Made by a program: the position numbers and the translations under genes
Notes under the pieces: model-generated
Seen by the model: only the letters and a program-made list of their open reading frames with translations
Database searches by the model: none
Told to the model about the DNA's origin: nothing
Shown here: positions 1-10,656 of the stretch, in pieces
How the letters are laid out: every line of letters begins with the position of its first letter
Position numbering within the stretch: the first letter of the stretch is position 1
Assembly: GCF_002127325.2 (NCBI RefSeq)
Contig: NC_035438.2
Span: 91,941,948 to 92,005,947, forward strand
Direction: 5' to 3'
Source of the DNA: Helianthus annuus
Taxonomy: Eukaryota > Streptophyta > Magnoliopsida > Asterales > Asteraceae
DNA length: 64,000 nucleotides

Positions 1-2
1 AC

Positions 3-757
3 GGACAGATTGAGAGAACGATCCATACTATTGAGGACATGCTCCGTGCGTGTGTCATCGACTTCGGTGGTAGTTGGAACAAATACATGCCGTTAGTCAA
101 ATTCTCATATAACAACAGTTATCATGCCAGCATACAAATGGCACCATTCGAGGCCCTATATGGAAGAAGATGTCAATCGCCCATTGTATGGCACTTGATA
201 GGTCACTCGCAATTAACCGGTCCGGAGCTATTACAAGAAACGACTGACAAAGTCCTTCAGATTCGAGACAACTTGTCGAACGCCCGAGATAGACAGAAAA
301 GTTACGCCGATAGAAGACGCAAGCCCCTTGAATTTGACGTTGGCGACTACGTACTCCTAAAGGTATCACCTTGGAAGGGTATGGTCAGATTCGGCAAGAA
401 AGGGAAACTAGCGCCTCGATATGTTGGACCTTTTAAGATTCTGGAAAGGATCGGAAAGTCGCCTACAGACTCGAACTACCGGAGAAACTTAGTAACGTCC
501 ACCCAACTTTCCATGTGTCGAACCTCCGAAAGTGTCTAGCTGACCATGATCTGATTGTACCTCTCGATGACCTTCAAGTCAACGAAACGCTACACTTCGT
601 GGAAAAGCCTGTTGAAATCATGGACCGCCAAACCAAGCAACTCAGGCGCTCGCGCATACCTATCGTGAAAGTCCGATGGGAAGGCAAACGAGGTGCAGAG
701 TTCACTTGGGAACTCGAAAGCGACATGAAGGCAAAGTACCCGCAGTTGTTCAGATGA
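3..757 (+). pseudogene. Ty3/gypsy chromovirus integrase C-terminus and chromodomain (partial)
   Basis: This is the 3' end of a pol gene whose start lies outside the window. It opens on the integrase DDE glutamate (QIERTIHTIEDML) and continues through the conserved SYNNSYHASI, ALYGRRC and RQKSYADRRRKPL stretches of chromovirus integrases. It then passes through the KVSPWKG...KLAPRYVGPF region into HVSNLRKCL. A chromodomain follows at about 590-757 (RSRIPIVKVRWEGKRGAEFTWE). The reading frame shifts once near 455, between GPFKILERIG and the VAYRLEL-type segment, so the copy is not translatable as one protein. Chromodomains of this group target insertion to heterochromatin. The Tekay/Del lineage is my best assignment from residue style. 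The 3' LTR follows 93 bases after the stop. Confidence 0.9.
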
Positions 758-835
758 GAGCCTAGAGAGAGAAAGTAGCAAAAGGTGATCCACGGTGCTG
801 TGCAACTTTCAGCCTAATTTCAGGACGAAATTCCC

Positions 836-850
836 TAAACAAGGGGAGGC
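836..850 (+). other. Polypurine tract of the leftmost chromovirus
   Basis: A purine-rich run (AAACAAGGGGAGGC), preceded by the common gypsy block CAGGACGAAATTCC, sits immediately before the TGTAACACC start of the LTR. It is the expected plus-strand primer site for reverse transcription. Confidence 0.8.
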
Positions 851-1424
851 TGTAACACCTCGTGTTACCGAATGTCAAAGTCAAAGTCAAAGTCAAGATT
901 GACTTCTTTGACTATAGTTAGTCAATTCTATGTTGGTGTTTCTGTTAGTTGTATTATGTGGAGTAAGTGCTATTAATCAAAGTGATCGAATGTTCAAATC
1001 GATGTGAAACGCTAAACGACTGTGAATGGTAGGAAGTAACAATGCAATAAAGTCAGTTAATCAATAATCAAGCTAATCGAATCATCATCGAACTCGAAAC
1101 TCGAATTACGCGAATTCTGGTATTAGTATACGTGAGTGTGCCTTATGTGTTACTTGTGCATGTTTACTTTATGTGATGTGTGGTAATCAATCGAAACTCG
1201 AATCGAAACTTGGAACTCAATCGAACTCAATCGAAATCGAATTATGATAAATGGTGGTGAAAAGATAGTGTGAAATATAGATGCTTGTATGTAGATATAG
1301 TGGTTGGGATTAAAAGTAATTTGAATAGGAAACTCTATCGTATTCGTATCATCTCAAATCGAAATCGAAATATCAGAAATCGTCGCACCGAACACTCGAA
1401 ACATGTTGTGGATCGATCAGGCCT

Positions 1425-2790
1425 TCAGCCGATTGAACAGTCCAGCCGATCGGACAGACCGTCCGATCGGACAGGTTGTCCGATCGGGATGCCTGGCCGA
1501 TCGGCCAGCCCTTTCCTCTTTGGGAAGCCTATAAATAGCCCTGTCATTGTCATTCTTTCCACTTTTGGAAACTCTCTGACCGACCAGCTCGTGCTCTTCA
1601 CTTTTTCTCAGATTTCTCTCAATCCTGGTAAGATTTCATCCTAAATCTTGTACTTTCTTGATCTATACACACTCCTACACCTTTCTATCTTTCAAATCTT
1701 AACTTTTAACCGTGAAATCATCAAGATTCAAGCATTCTAGGATGATGTCATCATGATGTTCTTAAAGAACTTCATGTTTTGGCCTCAATCCACCAGGAAT
1801 AACTTGGATCTAACCGATTTCCACATAAACAAACAAAGATCTACCACAGATCTAAACATATTCACGGTGGAAAAGATTGAAAGATGGATTTTCCAACTTT
1901 CTTTCAACTCTTTTACACTCAATGCTTTCTAACCGGTAGAAACGGAGCTTGAACCCACTCACTAATTACTCTAGTAGTGGTGCGGTTCGAGGTTCGGGAT
2001 TCTATCCACGTGGTTCACCGATTTCGGGTTAGACGTCAAACTACCGTTCCGAACAGTTCACCGGCCGGACTTGGGTGATTCCTGTCCGAGCAGGGGAAAC
2101 AAGTAAGAACGAAGGTTCCATGGTTCAACTCGTTGTCAAAATACTTTGATATTACGTCAAGCAATCAGAATAGCCAAGTGTTAGACGAACAGGCCGACCA
2201 GGTCAGGATGCTGACCGATCGAACAGGCTGTTCGAACGAATAGCCTAACCGATCGGACATGTCAGCCGATCGACCAGGCCAGCTGATCGGCTAGCACATG
2301 GTCCCACACTTTAGCAATTTCATGAAGTCTAGTATTGAACGAAGTGCTGTTCGATCGAACTACGGTTTGATTTGAATTACTCTTCGGATCATGAGATACT
2401 ATGCTTCAACACTTAATCGATTTTCAACTCGTTCGACGTATTGGAGTGCCACCTGATCGAACATGCCGCCCGATCAGGTGACAGTCTGCTGAGGACTTAT
2501 TACTGAAGTACCTAATCGATCGGTTAAGCTGACCGATCGAACGGCCCGTTCGACCGATCGACCTGAAAGGTAAGGACACTTCAATGTTCTCGAATACTAC
2601 AACGAAAACTTTAAAAGGACAAGCCATCATACACAAACACATCCTACACAAAGGAAGAAACAATCCACTCGAACAGCCCAACCGATCGAGCCCACCGGCC
2701 GACCGAACAGGCTGTCCGAACGGACTGTCAAACCGAACGAACAACCCGTCCGATTGAACCTACCGTTCGATCAACCAGGCTGTTCGACCC
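1425..2790. repeat. Clusters of CCGATCGG palindromes in the LTR
   Basis: The perfect 8 bp palindrome CCGATCGG and close relatives (ACCGATCGAAC, TGTTCGAACGAA, GGCCGATCGGCC) recur in at least three clusters, at about 1430-1505, 2190-2300 and 2450-2790. Several copies are arranged head-to-head, so longer stems can form, such as GTCCGATCGGAC. The first cluster lies just upstream of the TATA box and the others lie downstream of it. Confidence 0.75.
1530..1537 (+). promoter_or_regulatory. TATA box in chromovirus LTR
   Basis: TATAAATA in a pyrimidine-rich context (GCCTATAAATAGCCC) lies 679 bases into the LTR. Transcription would be expected about 25-35 bases downstream, so most of this LTR would be transcribed. 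Confidence 0.6.
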
Positions 2791-3661
2791 ATCAACACGT
2801 GTATTCGTTTTACGTGTTGCTTATCGTTATGCTATTGAACCATTCAGGCTAACCCTACTCTCAAGTGCTCCCGTCAATCCATCAATCACTGTGAGTATAC
2901 TCGATCCCTTTTTGCTTTTATCACTTTTGGGTGTTACATACGTTACTTATACGAAGTCACAACGAACACACTACTCAATCATTTCAAACGCTAATCGTTA
3001 CCGCATGTATTACGTGACTAAATGAATGCTTGTTGTTATGTTTACACATGGAATGCTGTCTACCTGCCTTAACGACGATAGTAATATAGTTTGGACTCAG
3101 CACCCGTTCACACGGGGGTTGTTAAGGACAATTACTTGCATGGATTACGGTGGTAATCATGTATTGCAAACTGCCTCGGGCAGTCAACCCGCAGTCATTG
3201 GTATCGATAGATCAATGTCGATAATTAACATGCTTCGTTTTCCTCTATGTACGTGTTGGTTATGCGTAAACTATTTCGAACTCTATTATGCTATTATCAA
3301 ACTTGTATGCTCTCCTTTACATTTTATGTATTGACTTTATTTTAACGTATGTGACAGGCAATTAGGATGCTTATCTGCTAGGAAGGCGAGCTTAGAATAA
3401 GCGTCTAGAGCATAGTTGTCTGTAGATCTTGCAGATCGAGTCTCTAGAAGTATTTGAACAATTTTTATATTTAAAATCTGAGTTGTCGGAACAGAATATT
3501 TGACTTGATGTTATCTGTAATAATTTTTTTGCTATTTAAGGTACGGTATGGGACGTATTATATAAATGGAAAAGTGATAATAATTGTTATGGAAACTTCT
3601 GGACAATCTGTTTCGCTCAGTGCCATGCCCCGATGATTCCGCCATCGGTTGGGGTGTGACA

Positions 3662-4997
3662 GTATGTAAGAATGTTGAATGTGTAATGTGGTTTTGTATG
3701 TGAATGGGGAATTAAAATAATATAGATAATTAGACATCGAATGTGAAAGGAATCTTGAATGGACTACTGAAAGTCTACTGTTACGGAATGCAATTATATG
3801 TCTAACCATTAGTTTTGTAGATATAAACGATAGAAATCTTGATGCGATGAAACCAATAGAACTAGTGATATGAATGACCCCAAGTGGAAACTAATCAGGT
3901 GGATGATTGAAACCAAGCCAGGTGTGGCATGGGCTCAGGATGAAGCGGGGTGTCCAAACTTATGGAATGTTTGTTAATGCCATGACAACGAGGTTAGTAA
4001 TTTCTTAGCTTATGATTGTTAAATAGAAATTGGTAGGTTGAATAGTACTCTCCATAAGAATGAATGGTAGCACAAGAATGACATAATATAGAATGTTTTT
4101 TACTTCTAATGAGGAATCATTTCCTTGATTGGGAAATCTTGAATCCTTGAACGAAATTTTTGTGTCATAATTTGGAATTTGAATGAAAATTTTGAGCCAT
4201 GTGCATATGTGAGTGTTGAAAGTAATGCTCGAAGCACATGAAAAAAATTGGCATGAATGAAATGACTCGAAAAAATTTACCTTATGGGGGTTTATCTAGA
4301 AAATGTAATGGTAATGACAATAGACCGGTGTTTAACTTCTGATTTATTATTAATGACTAGGAATGAGATAGTAACTTCGTTATGATAATGATACCATGAT
4401 TGAAAGTTTGTGGCATACGTACGTTCATAGGTTAACGTATTATGCGATAAGGAAAGTACTTGAAAGAATATTAATAGTAGAATGATGCAAGGAGGATCAT
4501 GATGAGTACTTATGTGACTAGCACACGAATAAAAGAACAAGTGTGGTTTATAAGTTGGAAAATGGGAATGATCGATTTATTCTACTTGATAATTCACTGA
4601 AAGTCTTTCCATTATTAAAAGAACATATGAACAAAACATATGATTATGCTTTGTCACAAATGTGTAATTGTATGGGATGTAAGGTGGGTTTGTGATATGG
4701 CTGTAAATTTTGAATGAGATGAAAGAATAAATACAGAATGATAATATTTACTAGGGATTTAGTATTTTGCTAGAACAAAAAAAAATATCTGGTAGAAATG
4801 AGTGCCTGATGACTATTAAAGTCTTGAATTATGAAATATGAATTATGAATGTATGTGTAACAGTTTCACACAACATACTTAGGTATGCATTCTAATTATA
4901 TCATTTGAATGAATAAACAATCAGAAGGTAAGAGTAGACTTAGTCCAGTAGTAATGAAAAGGATTTCGAGTACGAAACCTCCTTTAAGGGGGTAGAT
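3662..4997 (+). other. Degraded LTR-element internal/3' untranslated sequence
   Basis: I recognise no coding sequence in this AT-rich stretch. Its last 130 bases, including GTACGAAACCTCCTTTAAGGGGGTAGA split over 4968-4996, resemble the 3' end before 6286. It therefore reads as the tail of an old LTR retrotransposon, with a polypurine tract (TTTAAGGGGGTAGA) at about 4983-4996. The left boundary abuts the leftmost LTR. Confidence 0.5.
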
Positions 4998-6285
4998 TGT
5001 AACGCCCCAAAACCTAAATTTATAATTTATTCATATGTTTTCTTGTGTTATGGTATGAAATAAGATAACTAAGTTATTTTATGTAGTTAGATTGTAATTT
5101 AAATAGTTGGGAATGAGGTTTGTGACAAATGAGATCAAATGGCAAATATGAGAGGCTGAAATTGCAAGTTTAAATTAATGTTTTTATAAATTTGAAACCT
5201 TTGGATATGTGTAAGTGTGTATGTGTGCGTGTTGACATATACAAAGGAGAAAAAAAAGGAATTCTCTCAAACTACTCTAAATCCTGAAATTGTTGATGGA
5301 ATTCAGCCCCCAAAATACTTGCATGATCAAGTATTTATAATGGTCTAGTGATTTGAAACATGAGGTCAGTGATGAAATTTCATTTGATGATGGATTTTGG
5401 TTAGAGACTCAATGCATGGTGTTTGAATGAAATTGTTTGGTGATTATGATGAATCCTAGCATTCTATGCGAATCTTATTAGGAATTGTACTTATAATTGA
5501 TTATTAAGTTAGAATTTATGTTAATTTCTTGAAATTAGTAAGTTGAATGAGATTCTTGGAGGGTGGCATGATGGGGGTCAAATCTTGGGTAACCCCATAA
5601 TCATATAATCATATTTTTCCAAATTAATAAATAGATTGAAAGGGCTAGAAATTGTGTTATTTTTAGTGTTGATGAATGATTCATATTTGGTTTTTGGAAA
5701 GAAACATGGTGATTGATACCATAAACTAGGAAGTTAAGCATGAAGTATGTGTACATTGTGCCATAAATACGGTACGCATGCCAAGTGTGTTTGTTAAGAT
5801 GTCTAGGTGGCAACAATAGGTGAAGTTGCTTTCATGTAATTGATAAACAGGAAAGGAATGTGATAATGTGATTTGAAATGTGGAATTATGTAAAAATTTA
5901 ATACTATTAAAAATATATGTACGAATTGCAAGATGTGATTTTAACGCAAGTTTAATTTAGAATTCGATGATGGACGAAAAAGATAATAATACAAGTTGTC
6001 TCAGAGCAACTTGTATTTATAAGCTTGAGTATGTCATGCCACTAATAGGGCTTGTATGGTAAACATAATTGAAGATTTGACAAGATAGAATAAATGTCGG
6101 ACACTAAGAAAGCGAAAAGACTTGGAATGTATGCCTATGGAATAAGATGGGTCGTTTCAAGAAAGATATACAGGTATGCGTTTTATTTTAGCCCTTGGGA
6201 AGAAATGTTAGATGGAAGGTAATAGTAAACTTAATTTTAAAATGAAGAGGTTTCGGAGACGAAACCTACTTTAAGGGGGTAGACT
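4998..6285 (+). repeat. First LTR-start remnant followed by a second 3' end
   Basis: TGTAACGCCCC begins right after a polypurine tract, as an LTR should. The block then runs without recognisable genes to a second 3' untranslated end at about 6160-6285. That end closely parallels 4870-4997 (AGGTATGC, then CGAAACCT..CTTTAAGGGGGTAGA). The simplest reading is two related elements whose 3' ends lie in tandem, one truncated by or inserted beside the other. I could not place the end of the first LTR. Confidence 0.45.
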
Positions 6286-8273
6286 TGTAACATCCCGTTT
6301 CGAGTGAAGTTGTAAAATAATATTTTATTATTTGTTTGGAACTATTAATGGAGGAAAATAACTTTGGGTAACAATATATTTTAACGGATTGTATTTTAGC
6401 AATATAAGTCGAGAAATATGACGGGTTCGCTTTGGGGAAATACCGTTACCTAATCTTGTGGCTTACCCAAACTTAAAGGGGCATTGTTGTAAACAATTAA
6501 ACTTGAAAGTGTATATTGCAATTATCAAAAAGTTGAATGTATAAAAAGGCAACTTTGGGTTCATTTGTGAAAAAAAATGGCTGGAGTTAGAGAGAGAAAT
6601 GCATGGAACAAGAGAGAGAAAGGAAGTGGTAGTCTAATGGTGGTCCAATGGCGGTTTGCGGCGGCCGGTGGTGGCCGGAGTTGCGGGTTTCAACCCAAAA
6701 CCATCTCTCAATGATAAGAATGCAATGGTAAGCTCTTTTCTCTCAAAAATCTAAAGTTAAATTCGTTTTTAGATGTTGAAAAGTTAGATTCGTCTATGTG
6801 ATTTCCGTTTTATTTTGTGTGGTCAGAAAGACGTGGCTGGTATTGGAAACCAACCGTTGGATCGAGCCCAAATTTTTATAGTAGCTTTCTGACTCATTAA
6901 TGTTAACACCAACGGTTGGAAATACGAAATTTGTTCCGGAGGTAGGTGATTTACAGCTCAAATCGTAGCTGTTTGAATTTTCGGAACTGAAAATGCAGTC
7001 GTACAGGTTGAGTTATTCCAAAAGATCCGACCGTTGGATTGAGCTAAAATTTTGACAGTATCTTTCGAAGACATGAATCTTCAATCATACCAAAGGAAAT
7101 TCCTATCAGGTTTCGGTAAGTATGGCTTTGAAACTGATCAGTTTGTAACAGTTTGTTTGTGCGAAAATCAGGAACTTGATTGTGATGCATGGATGGTTTA
7201 ATGGAGTTTTATATGAAATCCGAGACCGTAGAAACGTTTGTGATGCAAAAATTGACACAACTACATAAGTGGATTTCATTGCATGTCGCCTACAAGAAAA
7301 TCCGCGTACACGATCAATTACGTTTTCCTACGGGCAAAGGTGAGTGGTTTATATCTATTTTGGTATGAGTTGTTACTTTCGATTTTGTTAAGATTATGAA
7401 CACATAACATATGCTATTTTATTGTACTTATTGAAAGTCCATGATGAACGATAAAGTTAAGATCATGTAGGTCAATTATTTGATAATGAAAGTATGGTAT
7501 TTCATGTAGTAATTCATTGGCCATATGGGTTAAATATTCAAGGAAAGTTGAAATGTTAAGATGTTGTGTTCGGAATCCATTTAGTTAGATTAGAATGATC
7601 ACTCAACATAAACATAATCTTGAAAGACGTATGGAATAACACTTATTTACTAGAATGAAAGTTTAGAATATATTACGATATATGTGTGTTTAATCATCGT
7701 GTGGAGGTACAAGCATGAGTAGTGAACCGTTTGCGATTTAAATGCTTATGGTTGTGTTTTCTGACTCTTGGATATGCTAAGATGGATTAGCAAGTTTAGG
7801 TATGCGCGATGGGAATTTATTCATGAAGATTTGAACGCAGTAACAAACTAGTCATGCATTCGATTTTGTTTAGCCACGATAGTAAGTACTCTAACACTTA
7901 ATGTTAGTACTGGTATGGATAGTTGACAAATAATGGTTGTGACGAAGTAACAAATGTATGTATAGAACACTTAAAACCCTCACTTAGCATTCCTAATTCA
8001 GATTGTGATGATCGACGTCCACAGGTTCACATGTCTAGTCAAATCTGAGATTGAAGATCGGGTCTAAAGATTTGGTTGTACGAGTCAAGCAAGGATGGAT
8101 GATTCATTAAATAGGTTATAAACACCGTCTACAAAGAAAGAATTATAACGCCTAGATAATTCTTTAAAAGATATTTGTTGTTTGTGTGTATTAGTAAACA
8201 AAAAAATTAGGGATCGTTTTTCCGCTGCTAATTAAACGGTTAAATCTTGTTTTCAAACTAGGGCGTTTCAACA
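6286..8273 (+). repeat. Second degraded LTR, target of element B
   Basis: The LTR starts TGTAACATCCCG after the tract CTTTAAGGGGGTAGAC and probably ends in ...GGGCGTTTCAACA, where element B later inserted (the AACAC duplication overlaps this end). It has a TATA box at 6540 and two diverged copies of a CCGTTGGATYGAGC-type motif, at about 6860 and 7030. I see no PBS or open pol on either side, so it is a solo or truncated 3' LTR. The end position is inferred. Confidence 0.5.
6540..6549 (+). promoter_or_regulatory. TATA box in second degraded LTR
   Basis: TATAAAAAGG lies about 254 bases into the LTR. It is followed within 50 bases by a GA-rich leader-like stretch (GAGAGAGAAA). Confidence 0.45.
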
Positions 8274-8274
8274 C
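8270..8274. repeat. Left target duplication of element B (AACAC)
   Basis: AACAC directly precedes the TGTAGG end of B. The same five bases follow the other end at 38841-38845. Confidence 0.85.
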
Positions 8275-8730
8275 TGTAGGATCGTTTTCGGACCCGAATG
8301 AGTCGATCAGAAGAGTTTTACTCAGTTTGAACGGCGGAAACAGACAAACTGAGGTCAATTCAGCAATATACACACTATAAACTGTCATTCTATTGATATT
8401 TATGACAAATACAGCGAGACGACACTTCGGCAGCACTTCGTTGCAAAACCGGAAAACTTCTCTTGTGATTTCGCTTGAACAGCCATATTTATAGGCAATG
8501 TGATTCCGCTTGAACACGTTTCAAGCGGAATTAGAACAATTACTTTCAAGCGAAATCAACAACTTATCTCGAGCGGAATTAGAACTTAACTGATTTCGCT
8601 TGAACATGACTTGATGTCATTTCAAGCGAAATCACCACTAATATCCACTTTCTCGATTTTCGTGTCCTGATCTAACTAGTTTTATACAAGACTCGATACA
8701 AGACGAAGTCGACAGACGCATGCACCAACA
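8275..8730 (-). repeat. 3' LTR of element B
   Basis: On the minus strand it runs TGTTGGTGCATGCG...CGATCCTACA. It contains about seven TTCAAGCGRAA motifs (8456-8640). These include a perfect 12 bp stem (ATTCCGCTTGAA with its complement, 5 nt loop) and a 13 bp stem (GATTTCGCTTGAA with its complement, 16 nt loop). A TATA box is at 8486-8493. Confidence 0.9.
8486..8493 (-). promoter_or_regulatory. TATA box in B 3' LTR
   Basis: TATAAATA on the minus strand (CCTATAAATATGG), with TTCAAGCG-type repeats on both sides. Confidence 0.55.
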
Positions 8731-10656
8731 AACTCCCTCTTGAATGTTGACGAGTCTTCAGTGTCGAGTCTTCGCATCTTCAATCTTTATCAGTCTTTGG
8801 GCTTCTCTTTGAAATATTTTACACTGTAAAGCATCCTTTAATCTCTATTTTCTTCTCTATCATCACCAATAAACTCCCTTCGAACAAATTCACTCCCCCT
8901 CGAATGTTGAATCTTTAAATTCATCAGCATCAGCAATCTCAGGATCAGAATCTGGCTCTTTGTCATTCAGACTCCCCCTCTCAGTAGGCTGGGATCGCAG
9001 TCTGGTTTTTATAGGTTCAAGATCGTTGCCTGGCTCTCATCCTGCTCTGGATCGGAACCTAGCTTTCAATCTTTTATCCCAAGATCACCTAGCTCTTATC
9101 CAGCACAAATCTCTACCCAAAAGTAAATTTTCTGTCATAAAGATTTTGCAAACATATACAACACTTGCAGATTTATATCTGATGAACCACTTGAAAGATA
9201 GATTTTAAAATCTTATAAACATAATCTTCTCAAACCTGTTCCTCATGTTTAGCACTTGAGATTTTGAAAATCAGCTCTTCAACACCAGTTGTCGAAAATC
9301 TTTTTGAATTATTTCAAAATTTATGCTAAAACACACTTAAAATCTTTTTAGGATTTTTGATAAAGAAATACAGTAAAGAAATATTTACAGACAATCTTTT
9401 TGTGAGTTTGTGTAAGAGGATCATAACAGTATGTGAGACAAATCACCAACACCGTTAAGCTTACAATTCACCTAGATTGTCAGTATACTGATCCACTTTA
9501 AATTTTCACACAAAGTTCAACTGTTTCGAGATACGATATTAATGTTTTAAGCACTTAAACTTATTTACGTGTCCCACTACTTGAATATACTCCTGTATCC
9601 AGATCCCAATATTCAGTCTTACAGGTGAGTATACCACAAATGATATCTGTAAAGGGGTTAGATGCGAAACCGTGAGAGCTCAGGTCAGAACTTCCGTTCA
9701 GCAGAGAGATGACGATTCGACTTTTGGTGTGTCCCCTTTAGAGGATCTTTTCTTCAACAGCACATGATTTACATTTTTCAATGTTTTATCATTTTTTATG
9801 CTGAGGGCGGCGCTATATTTCAAGCAAATGTAAAGTATTCTTCGAGGACTAGGCCATTGCTTCCGCAAAATCAGAAGTCCCGGGATAATACCCCAGATAT
9901 CACTGAGTATAAAGACCTAGTATCTCAGAAAGAGGGACCTTTCAAACAAGATTTCGGGGGTTACCCATATATCCAAGAAATGTCACCCACGAGATAAGCA
10001 AGTTTTAAATTTTATGTTTATATCTCGTCACAATCTACTAAATGTGCAAAAACCTACTGGCACATCCACAGTAAGATTGTTTATCACATTTTTAACTTTA
10101 CATTTCTTTAGCGTGTTGTGATAGTCCACTGATGTACTATCATTTCCTCTTTTATGCAACAAAAACTCATATTTCATTTTATCATGTTTTTCTAATGTTT
10201 TGGATTTTCTGAATTTTTTTTTTAAATTTTTACTCCCCCTAAAATTCAAACACATTTAAAGAAATTTGAAAATAAACTGTACAAAAATATGACAACTGAT
10301 ATCAAATCGCTTCAGATCGCCATCCACTTGGCATAAACAATCAGAACTCCCCCTCACAACAAACTATTTTCCCATTAAGATTTCAAAACACTTAAGTTTG
10401 GTTTAATCAAAATGGTTTTTCCGGAAAATAATTTTAGTTGATTAGGTTTGGGGTAAACTCATCACATTGTTCATTTTTAACCACATGTAGGAAATCAAGT
10501 ACAAGTTAATGTCCCTGATTTACCACTTTTCAAGTATGCGCAATTCAACCTTTGTACCACTTGTAAGACGAAAACACTTTTCGTGAATTTCTCAAGAAAT
10601 ATGTCGATTCCTGTTCCACGCTTACCAACTTGGGAGCTCCGGCATGTCAGGTTTTT
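8731..10656 (-). other. Element B 3' non-coding internal region
   Basis: There is no recognisable gene here. The region carries at least five CTCCCCCT-like tracts (8734, 8890, 8971, 10229, 10348), which are polypurine AGGGGGAG on the element strand. Multiple polypurine tracts are a known hallmark of Sireviruses. Blocks such as GGGGGTTACCCATATATCC (9955) and TACTATCATTTCCTCTTT (10135) recur in elements C and A. The tract at 8733-8741 is adjacent to the LTR and is the likely functional primer. Confidence 0.75.

Larger units (their letters stand above)
851..3661 (+). repeat. 3' LTR of the leftmost chromovirus (2811 bp)
   Basis: The LTR begins TGTAACACC directly after the polypurine tract and ends GGGGTGTGACA, giving the TG...CA ends typical of chromovirus LTRs in composites. 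It holds a TATA box at 1530, clusters of CCGATCGG palindromes on both sides of it, and an area rich in ATCGAAACTCGAAT-like words (about 1070-1400). No PBS follows, so this is the right-hand LTR. Its partner lies left of the window. Sequence after 3661 is unrelated, so the right target duplication cannot be checked against the left one. Confidence 0.85.

Noticed and set aside
1270..1644. 124-codon open frame in the leftmost LTR
   Set aside because: Arg/Asn/Ser-rich translation of the ATCGAAA and CCGATCGG repeats across the TATA box. Not a gene.
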